From the NCBI GenBank assembly GCA_022360105.1, contig JAKSDL010000332.1, forward strand, positions 1-25,663: a stretch of 25,663 nucleotides of DNA. Direction: 5' to 3'. This document shows positions 7,768-16,355 of this stretch, piece by piece. Under the pieces are notes generated by a model. The model saw nothing but the letters and a program-made list of their open reading frames with translations, was not told where the DNA came from and searched no databases. Position 1 is the first letter of the stretch. Every line of letters begins with the position of its first letter. The stretch comes from Pseudomonadota bacterium. GTDB taxonomy: Bacteria; SAR324; XYD2-FULL-50-16; JAHJRI01. The position numbers and the translations under genes were made by a program.

Positions 7768-10706
7768 GATTCTCAAAAAGTCTAAGGGGTACAATCATCT
7801 TCTTTATTTCTATAGCTGCCATTCTTCCTATTATTGTTTTTGGACTGGTGACAGCCAGCATTTCAACCGGAATCCTCAAAAATCTCATCCAAAACAAAAA
7901 TGCCCTTTTAACCAAGGTTTTAATCTCTCGGGTTGAAGAATATTTGAATCACCCCTATGAAGACCTTAAAAGCATCACTTTTTATTTTGAAAGTAATTCA
8001 CTCAACTCTCCAAAAGCAGACGTTTTTTTAGAGAAGGTAATAGAAAATCATCAATTATACCTGCGCTTACAAATTGCAGATGAAAACGGTATTGTGACCC
8101 ATATAACACCTTTTGACGAAGAAGTTTTCAATATTGATGTTTCCTCCAGGCGCTATTTTAAGAAAACCAAAGAAACAGGCCAGGTGTATTGGTCGGAAGC
8201 GTTTATCTCATCCCAGTTTAATCAACCTGTTGTTTCGGTTTCAATACCTTTGGCTAAAGGTGTTGTGACTGCCTACATTTCCCTGCAGAGTCTGACTGAA
8301 TCGATTAAAGATCTTGATATCGGAAAAGGTAGTTTTGTTGCGATTACCGATCAGACCGCCACCTACATCGCTCATTTCGATTATACGAAAGTTCAGGGTC
8401 GGCATTTTGATCCGCATTATGATCGTTTTAGAAAGGCTTATCGTGACGATGTGGTTACCCAGGAGGTTGTCCACGATGGTGTGGAAATGATTTGCCATGT
8501 CAGCTTCATCAAATCGACCGACTGGGCAGTTAGTATCTATCAATCAAAAGAAGAAGCACTGGCACCGATTGTCAGGTTATCTCGGTTTTTGGCTGTCGGC
8601 GCAGTAGGGATTCTGATTTTGGCAGTTCTGTTTTCTTTGCGTTTCTCAAGGTCCATTAACCGGGCGATCTCAAAAATAATGGCTTACACGGGTGGGGTCT
8701 CTGCCGGAAACTATGCCATGACCCTGGATAATCTTGATTATAGTGAATTTTCGAAACTGGGGTACTATTTCAAAAAAATGGCAACCAGCATCAAAGTCCG
8801 TGAAGATCGAATCAAAGAAAGCGAAAAGACGTTTAGGGCCATATTCAATTCCAACGCAATTGGAGGTTCTATAACCGATTCTGACGGTAATTTTATTCAG
8901 TTTAATAACAAATGGCTTGATTTCACGGGTTACAAATCGGGAGAGCTGAATCGGATGATCTACTACAATCTGGTCTACCTGGAAGATAGAGACGATGTTA
9001 AGCAAAGACATAAAGATATGCTTTTATCAATTTCGGAGATCAGTCGCATTGAAGCCAGACTTGTTACCAAGTTTGGAAAAATCATCTGGATTGAGCAGCA
9101 TTCGTCGGTTGTGAGAGAGGAGGGCAAAAAGCCCTATTTTATCAATATCGCGGTTGACATTACCGGACGAAAAAACGCGGATTTGGAACGATCGCGACTA
9201 GCTTCCGTCATTGAACAAACCAATGAACATATATTGATTACCAATGTCAGCGGAGAGATTGAATATGTAAATCCCGCATTTGAGAGAATTACGGGTTATG
9301 GCAGGGAAGAGGTTATCGGGAAAAATCCAAGAATTATGAAAAGCGGATTTCAGGATTCGGCTTTCTATAAAGACATGTGGAGAACTATATCCAGTGGGCA
9401 AATTTGGACAGGAAGAATGACCAATTTGAACAAAAGCGGAGACGTATTTGATGAATATGCCACCATTTTTCCAGTCATAAACAGTGAGGGCGAGATTTCC
9501 AATTATGTGGGTATCAAACGGGATATTACAGAACAATTGAGAATGGAAGACCAGTTACGACAATCCCAGAAAATGGAAGCGATTGGTACCTTGGCCGGTG
9601 GGATTGCTCACGATTTTAATAACATTATTTCTGCACTTTCAGGATATGCCAGACTGGCCAGGGACAGATTGGATAACCAGGTAAAAACCAGGCATTACCT
9701 TGACCAGATAGACAAAGCCACTCATCGAGCCGGAGAACTGGTAGGACAGATTTTAACTTTTAGTCGCAAATCTGAACAAAAGAAGACTCCAATGTTGCTT
9801 TATCCCATTGTCAAGGAAGCGATGAAATTTATTCGCTCCTCCATACCTTCCACTGTGAAAATCGATCAGAATATTGTGGAAAAAGGATACGTGCTTGCCG
9901 ATCCCACCCAGGTGTACCAGATAGTTATGAATCTGTGCACAAACGCTTATCAGGCTATGCAGGAATCCGGTGGGGTGTTAACAGTCTCACTTTCTGAAGT
10001 AGAACTTTCAAGCCCCGATGTGATCCCAGGTTGGCATGTAAACCCGGGAGAATACCTGAAGTTTTCGGTAAAAGACACAGGGAAGGGATTCCCGGAAGAA
10101 ATTAAATCAAAAATATTCGAACCCTATTTCACTACTAAAAGTAAAGGAGAGGGTACAGGTCTTGGATTGGCCATGGTTCATGGTATTATCAGCAGTTATG
10201 AAGGCTGTATTGAAGCCGTCAGCAAACCGGGACAAGGCGCCGAATTTAATGTGTATTTGCCCGTTTGTGATATTAAAAAAGACTCCAAGCCGAAGGAAAT
10301 CATACCCCAGGAAGTTATTGGTGGTGACGAACATGTACTGGTAGTGGATGATGAAGAGCAATTGGTGAATATCATTGATGATACTTTGACACACTACGGA
10401 TACAGAGTAACAGGATTTATCGATAGTCAGAAAGCTTATGACGAGGTCGCCCGAAACCCAAAACAATTTGATATTATGATCACCGATTTGATTATGCCTG
10501 CTATCACCGGGATAGAGCTGATCGAACGTGTGCGTGCACTGCATCCCCATATCCCAGCGGTCCTGTGCAGCGGTCATACAATGACCATGAATTCAAAAAA
10601 AGCCTCTTACAAAGGGATTAACGCCTATCTGGAAAAACCTTTTCCATTGGAAAAACTTGCCCAGACCATCCGTTCGGTATTGGATGAAAAGAAAAGCGCT
10701 TCTTGA
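7764..10706 (+). CDS. Hybrid sensor histidine kinase (dCache-HAMP-PAS-PAS-HisKA-HATPase-REC)
   Basis: A 980-residue inner-membrane kinase. Order: membrane helix 1 (about 10-34); periplasmic dCache domain (about 40-270, with the characteristic SSRRYFKKTKETGQVYWSEA and PVVSVSIPL blocks); membrane helix 2 (about 275-296); HAMP (about 297-350); PAS 1 (about 353-473); PAS 2 (about 478-598); HisKA with GIAHDFNN (phosphoacceptor H616); HATPase with N-box NLCTNAYQAM, G1 DTGKGFPEE and G2 GEGTGLGLAMVHG; C-terminal receiver with phospho-Asp D908 in ITDLIMPAITG. The start overlaps the binding-protein stop by ATGA, so the binding protein probably presents ligand to the dCache domain. The receiver has no attached output domain and no separate response regulator is in the window. 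The output is therefore unknown, perhaps a phosphotransferase elsewhere. The racemase and dehydrogenase genes follow after 135 bases. Confidence 0.93.
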   Translation: MRFSKSLRGTIIFFISIAAILPIIVFGLVTASISTGILKNLIQNKNALLTKVLISRVEEYLNHPYEDLKSITFYFESNSLNSPKADVFLEKVIENHQLYLRLQIADENGIVTHITPFDEEVFNIDVSSRRYFKKTKETGQVYWSEAFISSQFNQPVVSVSIPLAKGVVTAYISLQSLTESIKDLDIGKGSFVAITDQTATYIAHFDYTKVQGRHFDPHYDRFRKAYRDDVVTQEVVHDGVEMICHVSFIKSTDWAVSIYQSKEEALAPIVRLSRFLAVGAVGILILAVLFSLRFSRSINRAISKIMAYTGGVSAGNYAMTLDNLDYSEFSKLGYYFKKMATSIKVREDRIKESEKTFRAIFNSNAIGGSITDSDGNFIQFNNKWLDFTGYKSGELNRMIYYNLVYLEDRDDVKQRHKDMLLSISEISRIEARLVTKFGKIIWIEQHSSVVREEGKKPYFINIAVDITGRKNADLERSRLASVIEQTNEHILITNVSGEIEYVNPAFERITGYGREEVIGKNPRIMKSGFQDSAFYKDMWRTISSGQIWTGRMTNLNKSGDVFDEYATIFPVINSEGEISNYVGIKRDITEQLRMEDQLRQSQKMEAIGTLAGGIAHDFNNIISALSGYARLARDRLDNQVKTRHYLDQIDKATHRAGELVGQILTFSRKSEQKKTPMLLYPIVKEAMKFIRSSIPSTVKIDQNIVEKGYVLADPTQVYQIVMNLCTNAYQAMQESGGVLTVSLSEVELSSPDVIPGWHVNPGEYLKFSVKDTGKGFPEEIKSKIFEPYFTTKSKGEGTGLGLAMVHGIISSYEGCIEAVSKPGQGAEFNVYLPVCDIKKDSKPKEIIPQEVIGGDEHVLVVDDEEQLVNIIDDTLTHYGYRVTGFIDSQKAYDEVARNPKQFDIMITDLIMPAITGIELIERVRALHPHIPAVLCSGHTMTMNSKKASYKGINAYLEKPFPLEKLAQTIRSVLDEKKSAS

Positions 10707-10841
10707 ACCAGTTTTTGCTATTACAAGCAATCATCCAGTCCCCTGTAGTGGAGCAAAATCTTGTTTTACAGAGAAATACAGACAAGATAAACTGAATTCG
10801 ATTTTACTAAATTTTGATAAACTCCGGTCCCCTTTTGTGTG

Positions 10842-12071
10842 ATGGAATTGAAATACGGGACGACAAGTATCCCCCTTGAGTTCAAGCAACCAGCCAGTGT
10901 TTTCCAAATCAAGGAACCTCTCAAAACCGTTACTCCACAACAATTGAAACAACGACTGGCAAAGCAGTTGAATTCGATTAATCCGGATTTAAGTCGGTCT
11001 GCAATTGTAGTTGGTGATAAAACCCGGCTGTGTGGTTATCCGGAATATTTGCCCGTCGTCCTTGACACCCTGCAGGAATTTGGAGCTGTAAAAGAAAACG
11101 TCCGTGTATACATCGCGTATGGAACTCACCTGCCTCAAAGCGAACAGGAAAGCGTTAGATCCTACGGTCCCGTTTACTACGACTATACCTTTGTCCATCA
11201 TGATTGTAACGATCCCGGTATTTTTGAGTCGATTGCCACTACCACCAGGGGGACTGAGGTTTTCTTCAGGAAGGATATAGCTGATTCAAGCTTTTTATTA
11301 ACCTTTGGTGCCATCTCCCACCATTATTTTGCTGGATACGGTGGTGGCAGGAAGTTGATATTCCCCGGCCTGGGCTATAAAGCTGCAATTTATCAAAACC
11401 ATAGTCTTTTTTTGGATTCCAATATACAACGATTGGCTGACGGTTGCATGGCTGGTTGTATAGAAGACAATCCATTGGCTGAAGACCTGGCTGAGATTGA
11501 AAGCTTCAACCCGGCTGATCTATCGATTCACGGAATATTAAATAGCCAGGGAGTAGTCTGTGACCTGCTGGTAGGGAGTGGCCCGGAGTCTTTCCGAAAA
11601 GCCTGTGCCCTCTATGGCGAATATTGCGAGACGCGGGAAAAAGGACAATTTGATCTGGTCATCGCTTCATGTGGTGGATTCCCCAAAGATATCAATTTTA
11701 TTCAAAGTCACAAGGCTATTCATAATGCCTCCTTTTTTGTCAAAGATAACGGACACCTGATTGTGTTGGCAGAATGCCGGGATGGTGTCGGATCAAAAAC
11801 CTTTCTTCCCTGGTTGAAGATTGGCAACTATCAAACAGCCTTTGAAACACTGGCCCGCAACTACGAAGGAAATGGCGGTACTGCGCTGGCAATGATGGAA
11901 AAATCAGACAGAATCCGGATTTCGCTGTTAACCACGCTAAATTCTCAGGATGGAGACACGATCGGTTTCGATAAACTAAATCAGGGGCAGATCCAGACTA
12001 TCATTAATTCTGAAAAATCTCCCACGGCAGTAATACCCAATGCCAGCTTGCTGGTAAAAGTAACCAGGTAA
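10842..12071 (+). CDS. LarA-family nickel-pincer 2-hydroxyacid (lactate) racemase
   Basis: A 409-residue cytosolic protein of the LarA/DUF2088 family. LarA uses the nickel pincer nucleotide cofactor to racemise or epimerise 2-hydroxyacids by hydride transfer. The active-site pattern of L. plantarum LarA (H108, H174, K184, H200) is kept: GTHLP (H96), then SHHYFAGYGGGRK with H161 and the cofactor-attaching K171, and YQNH with the nickel ligand H187. The 10- and 16-residue spacings of the last three match exactly. The ATG at 10842 is preceded by an in-frame GTG at 10839, and neither has a good ribosome site. The dehydrogenase follows eight bases after the stop. The pair suggests L-to-D conversion before oxidation. 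Cofactor-making larB, larC and larE are not in the window. Many LarA homologues act on hydroxyacids other than lactate. Confidence 0.88.
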   Translation: MELKYGTTSIPLEFKQPASVFQIKEPLKTVTPQQLKQRLAKQLNSINPDLSRSAIVVGDKTRLCGYPEYLPVVLDTLQEFGAVKENVRVYIAYGTHLPQSEQESVRSYGPVYYDYTFVHHDCNDPGIFESIATTTRGTEVFFRKDIADSSFLLTFGAISHHYFAGYGGGRKLIFPGLGYKAAIYQNHSLFLDSNIQRLADGCMAGCIEDNPLAEDLAEIESFNPADLSIHGILNSQGVVCDLLVGSGPESFRKACALYGEYCETREKGQFDLVIASCGGFPKDINFIQSHKAIHNASFFVKDNGHLIVLAECRDGVGSKTFLPWLKIGNYQTAFETLARNYEGNGGTALAMMEKSDRIRISLLTTLNSQDGDTIGFDKLNQGQIQTIINSEKSPTAVIPNASLLVKVTR

Positions 12072-12079
12072 TAAAAGCA

Positions 12080-14920
12080 ATGACAGGCACAGAAGACATC
12101 AAAAAGCAGCTGTTGAACACCCTGGTCCACGAGATTGAGGGCGAGATTCACACCGATGATCTCAGAAACTATATGTTGGCAACGGATGGCAGTATTTATA
12201 GGAAACAACCGCTTGCAGTTGCTTACCCGCGCAACGAAACAGATGTGGAAAAAATCGTTAATTTTTCCCGGCAGCATAAAGTGTCGATCCATTCCCGTGG
12301 TTCAGGAAGTGGCTTGTGTGGGTCAGCCCTGGGTGCCGGAATTGTCATCGATTTTTCAAAATTTATGAATCAACTGTTGAACATTGATTTGGAAAACCGT
12401 TGGTTCGAATGCCAGCCGGGATACCGGTTTGGGGAACTTGAAGACCGCTTGCAAGGAAGCGGACTTTTTTTCCCACCTGATCCTTCGAGCGGTGAATATG
12501 CATCTTTTGGAGGCATGTATGGAACCAATGCCAGTGGTGCGCATTCGGTTAAATACGGGAATGTTTCGGACTATATCCTTGATGCGGAAGTACAGTTCGC
12601 CAATGGAAGCAGACAGTATCTTTCTGAAATAGCTGGGACGCCTATCAATCATTTACCGGAAAATCTTAATAACATCGCAAGATTATACACTGAAAACAAA
12701 GATCTTGTGGAGAAGTCCTATCCCGAAATCAAATGTAATGTTGCAGGTTACAACCTGAGAGGTCTGGTTGAAGGTGATCGGTTAAACATGCTTCGACTGT
12801 TCGCAGGAGCAGAAGGCACGCTCGGGGTTGTGACTCGTCTTCGGTTTAAGCTGGAACAGAAACCATCGTTTGACAGTATGGTGGTGGCGTTTTTCGACAC
12901 AATTATCAGCTCTGCCAAGGCTGTGCAACAAGTTATGCCCATGGGACCTTCCGGAATAGAAATCATGGACAAGTCCCTGTTAAATCTGGCAAAGGACAAT
13001 GATCCCAAACTTAGGGACAAAATCCCGGATGATATTGATAACGTCTTGCTAATCGAATTTGATGCCTTTGAAGAACACGAAGCCAGATCCTCAGCAGAAA
13101 AAGCCAAAGAATTAATTGTTCAGGAAGGACTTACCAACCAGGCTCATCTAGCAGCGTCGGAAGAGGAAAAAGCCAGATTCTGGGCGGTGCGCAAGGCGGC
13201 TGTTCCGATATTGTATAAATTAAAAGGTGAAAAGAAGATTCTGGCATTGATAGAAGATGCTGCAATCCCCATTAACGGATTAGTAGATTATTTCGACGGC
13301 ATCTATGAGATCCTAAATCGTTACAAGTTACGATTTGTGGTATACGGGCATATCGCCAAAGGATTAATGCATACCCGCCCGTTATTGAATTTAAAGGACG
13401 AAAATGATGTAGCGCTGCTAAAACCGATAGCAGATGAAGTGTATGACCTTGTCACCGGATTGGACGGCACTGTTTCGGGAGAACATGGAGACGGTCGCAT
13501 TCGAAGCGCCTATGTCAAACGAAGATATCCCGAAATTTATCACCTGTTTGAAAAGATTAAAAAAACACTGGATGTCGATAATTTGTTTAATCCCGAGATT
13601 ATTACCAATACGGATGAAGGTCTGATCCATTCTGATTTGCGCTTTGGCAGCAACTATTGCGGATCTGAATTAGCGAATAAACTGTTGGTCTGGAATGAAG
13701 GATTTAATGACCAGGTTGAGACCTGCCATGGTTGTTCGAAATGCACTACTGTGACCACAGCCACACGTATGTGCCCAATCTACAAATTCACCAGGGATGA
13801 ATCTGCTTCACCCAAAGCCAAGGCAAATGTTCTTAGGGCATTGATATCGGGAGAGATTAACGAAAAATCTCTTTATCAAAAACACTTTCAGGAAGTAATC
13901 GATCACTGTGTCAATTGCGGCAGCTGTTATCAGGAATGCCCTTCCAATGTGAATATTCCAAAGCTGGCATTGGAAGCCAGAGCTCAGTATGTAAAAAGGC
14001 GTGGTGCAACACTTCAAAGCAGGGTTTTCAGCAACATCGAAACAGCAGCCAGAACAACCTTTCGGTTCAGCAACCTAAGTAAACCACTCTTCGAGAAAAA
14101 GTGGTTCAAATCGATGATGGAAAAGCTTATCGGAGTCAGCGCTCAGAGAGATATGATCTCATTTGATAAGACTCCGTTAAGAAAAAGAATCAAAGAAGTT
14201 GAAGGGACAGGGCAAAGCAAAGTCCTGTATTTTGCCGGTTGCTATGCGTCCTACATCAAACCGGAAATTGGTGAAGCGGCCATATCCGTATTAAAAAAAG
14301 CGGGAATGACTGTGCTGACTCCTGAGCAACACTGCTGCGGTTTACCAATACTATCAAAAGGCATGGTCAAGGAAGCTCGAAATAAAATAAACAAAAATCT
14401 GGAGCGCTGGTATGAAACCCTGGAGGATGTTGAACATATCGTTGTTACCTGCTCATCCTGTGGTCTTTCGCTTTTGCAGGAGTGGTCTTATCTGCTCGAT
14501 AGCGATAAGATCAAAACCATCCGGCAAAAGCTGATCCATATCACATCTCTCTTGCAGAGTCGCTTTGAACAGTTAACGTTTAAGTCGGACCCAATGAAAA
14601 TTGGTTATCACATGCCTTGTCATCTGAAAGTTCAGGACAACTCTCAGGCATCACTGACGCTTCTAAGGCAAGTACCGGGTGTGGAAATTAGTGATCTCAA
14701 CAGCCACTGCTGCGGGATTGCCGGTAGTTGGGGGATGTCAAAAGATCATTTTGAACTGAGTGAAAGTATCGCTTCGGATATGATTAACCGTCTTGACAAC
14801 TCAGATGCGGAATACGGAGCTACCGATTGTCCCACCTGCCGAATTCAAATGGAACAGTTTTCCCAAAAACCCATCCTTCATCCCATTGAAATTATCTCTA
14901 AACAAATTAAAACATTTTAG
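12080..14920 (+). CDS. FAD-linked D-2-hydroxyacid (lactate/glycolate-type) dehydrogenase fused to 4Fe-4S/CCG subunit
   Basis: A 946-residue fusion of a GlcD/Dld-type flavoprotein with a GlpC/LutA-type iron-sulphur subunit, the arrangement of E. coli YdiJ (1018 aa). N-terminal FAD domain: PRNETDVEKIV, HSRGSGSGLCGSALGAG, FAGAEGTLGVVTRL. Substrate/FAD-oxidase C part: YGHIAKGLMHTRP, SGEHGDGRI, LFNPEI. Two ferredoxin-like clusters: CHGCSKC plus C565 (C549, C552, C555, C565) and CVNCGSCYQECP (C610, C613, C616, C620). Two CCG repeats: EQHCCGLP with CSSCGLS, and SHCCGIAGSWG with CPTC. It likely oxidises D-lactate or a similar D-2-hydroxyacid and passes electrons to the quinone pool or another carrier. 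There is no membrane segment. It is co-transcribed with the LarA-type racemase, which would let both enantiomers be used. The exact substrate is inferred. Confidence 0.9.
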   Translation: MTGTEDIKKQLLNTLVHEIEGEIHTDDLRNYMLATDGSIYRKQPLAVAYPRNETDVEKIVNFSRQHKVSIHSRGSGSGLCGSALGAGIVIDFSKFMNQLLNIDLENRWFECQPGYRFGELEDRLQGSGLFFPPDPSSGEYASFGGMYGTNASGAHSVKYGNVSDYILDAEVQFANGSRQYLSEIAGTPINHLPENLNNIARLYTENKDLVEKSYPEIKCNVAGYNLRGLVEGDRLNMLRLFAGAEGTLGVVTRLRFKLEQKPSFDSMVVAFFDTIISSAKAVQQVMPMGPSGIEIMDKSLLNLAKDNDPKLRDKIPDDIDNVLLIEFDAFEEHEARSSAEKAKELIVQEGLTNQAHLAASEEEKARFWAVRKAAVPILYKLKGEKKILALIEDAAIPINGLVDYFDGIYEILNRYKLRFVVYGHIAKGLMHTRPLLNLKDENDVALLKPIADEVYDLVTGLDGTVSGEHGDGRIRSAYVKRRYPEIYHLFEKIKKTLDVDNLFNPEIITNTDEGLIHSDLRFGSNYCGSELANKLLVWNEGFNDQVETCHGCSKCTTVTTATRMCPIYKFTRDESASPKAKANVLRALISGEINEKSLYQKHFQEVIDHCVNCGSCYQECPSNVNIPKLALEARAQYVKRRGATLQSRVFSNIETAARTTFRFSNLSKPLFEKKWFKSMMEKLIGVSAQRDMISFDKTPLRKRIKEVEGTGQSKVLYFAGCYASYIKPEIGEAAISVLKKAGMTVLTPEQHCCGLPILSKGMVKEARNKINKNLERWYETLEDVEHIVVTCSSCGLSLLQEWSYLLDSDKIKTIRQKLIHITSLLQSRFEQLTFKSDPMKIGYHMPCHLKVQDNSQASLTLLRQVPGVEISDLNSHCCGIAGSWGMSKDHFELSESIASDMINRLDNSDAEYGATDCPTCRIQMEQFSQKPILHPIEIISKQIKTF

Positions 14921-14952
14921 ATTTGAGAGTTTAGATTTTCTGTAGGACAGGA

Positions 14953-15849
14953 TCATTCCGATTTTCTTGCTGATTCCTCCTCGATCCTTTGCCTTTTCTG
15001 TTCCTGATACTTGGAAGGTGTGTAATATTTGTAATTCAAGCTGACGCCCAGTACAAAGAGCGCGCTCCCTGTCCCAATCAAGGCATTAAACGGAGGAGGG
15101 GATATCAATGCCAGCCTGATCAGCACGGTTGCTACTGCAAATCCGGAATTTCGAAAGGCCATGCGATAACTGGAGCCGTATCTCATGGATACCAGCATGA
15201 TCAAAATATCACTAAAAACCAATATGGTATAAAAGGTTTCAAAGGTTTGGTTTGGTTTTCCTGTGAATGCGTAGAGCCAAAGATCGTGCACAATGATCGA
15301 TATGAAACTGACCAGCAGGCAAAAGGCAATAATTTTTTTGGCAACAATAAACGATTGTTTATCTTTTTCATCCCTCGTAATTGGCTGTGAGTGATAGAGC
15401 TTGTAATAAAATCCCAAAATAACAAAAATTGCCAAGGCCCCCAAGGCGCTGGAGATCATGGGGAACAAAAACGGCTTAATCTGTTCCCAAACCAGTGGCT
15501 CTGTAAAATGGGAAAATTCCTTAAAAACGTCCCTTAACAGAACCAAAGAAAGCACCTCAAACTGTTTTCCCATGGATGTCGTTACCGAATGAACAAAACT
15601 GAAAATCAGACTAATCACTTCGAAGAACAGCAATAACGTCAGCACCAGTTCGATGACGACCAGATGCTTGACAGGCAACAGGGTTTTCAATGGTTCCGGT
15701 AGCAATCCCCTGCCGTTCAAGTCAACCAGGATAATTCCTATTACAAACCCGCTGACCAGCATGGTGCCGGTTAAGGCTTGTCCTTTGGCGGATTCCCATT
15801 GTAATTCTATTCTATCCGTCAGTTTGCTGATTTTTTTAAATAAATTCAT
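14953..15849 (-). CDS. Multi-pass inner-membrane protein of unknown function
   Basis: A 298-residue protein with roughly six or seven hydrophobic segments (about 28-45, 63-90, 128-150, 175-197, 208-226, 240-258, 262-278) and a short charged C-terminal tail rich in Glu, Gln, Lys and Arg. A conserved-looking amphipathic block, VTTSMGKQFEVLSLVLLRDV, follows the second membrane segment. I do not recognise a named family. There is no catalytic motif, haem site or transport signature. The ATG at 15849 has only a weak AGAG upstream. It converges on the dehydrogenase gene (32 bases between stops). No functional link to neighbours can be argued. Confidence 0.8.
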   Translation of the reverse strand: MNLFKKISKLTDRIELQWESAKGQALTGTMLVSGFVIGIILVDLNGRGLLPEPLKTLLPVKHLVVIELVLTLLLFFEVISLIFSFVHSVTTSMGKQFEVLSLVLLRDVFKEFSHFTEPLVWEQIKPFLFPMISSALGALAIFVILGFYYKLYHSQPITRDEKDKQSFIVAKKIIAFCLLVSFISIIVHDLWLYAFTGKPNQTFETFYTILVFSDILIMLVSMRYGSSYRMAFRNSGFAVATVLIRLALISPPPFNALIGTGSALFVLGVSLNYKYYTPSKYQEQKRQRIEEESARKSE

Positions 15850-16355
15850 TGGATTAAAACTCTATTGGTAAGCAAAAGCATCAAAGTAATGACGTTAAGT
15901 TACGTTACTATTTCTATGTTACTGATTGCGCTACTTGAAATTCCCACTTTGAAGTCAATCTGTATTTATACAAGACAACGATCATTCAGAATAGCCTTGA
16001 ATGACCTTTTTACAATCATATCACAAAACAGATGCTATTCATTATCAATCGATTGTAAGTGATTCCGAAGGAAAACCAAAAGCGAAGCTTTCTCAAAACG
16101 GAAAATCTACCATCCGACGTCATGATTCTAAAACGTGAAAGGTCCGTTTATCATCAATTTAGTTCTGTCTATCAATTCCACCATTGTTGTTTTGAGCGTT
16201 TTGATAATGTGGGCACGATTTAAATTTCCAACTTTTGGGGATTTTGGGTCGGGTCGGAATTGGTATTTACCAATATGAGATTGTAAGAATGACAGTTAAA
16301 TTGATATAGACCTAGGAACAACAATCCAGGTCTTAACTACCCAATTACAAACTCA
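15850..16355. other. 506-base intergenic region upstream of the caspase fusion
   Basis: No convincing gene. A 65-codon TTG-start ORF (15865-16062) has no ribosome site and an unremarkable composition. The region is AT-rich. It holds three near-tandem copies of a (C/A)GTTA pentamer near 15893 and a hairpin at 16308-16333. It separates two divergent genes, so it should contain both promoters. I could not pick a clear sigma-70 pair. A TTGTAA (16281) and TATAGA (16305) pair with an 18-base spacer is a weak candidate. Confidence 0.5.
16308..16333 (+). promoter_or_regulatory. Hairpin in the leader of the caspase-fusion gene
   Basis: AGACCT...AGGTCT is a perfect six-base inverted repeat, extended by GG/CC with one bulged A (AGACCT-a-GG, loop aacaacaat, CC-AGGTCT). 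It ends 22 bases before the ATG at 16356, where no Shine-Dalgarno sequence is seen. It could be an operator or a translation-controlling hairpin. Six-base repeats can also occur by chance. Confidence 0.35.

Noticed and set aside
15865..16062. 65-codon plus-strand ORF after the unknown membrane protein gene
   Set aside because: TTG start, no Shine-Dalgarno sequence, unremarkable composition; most likely chance.
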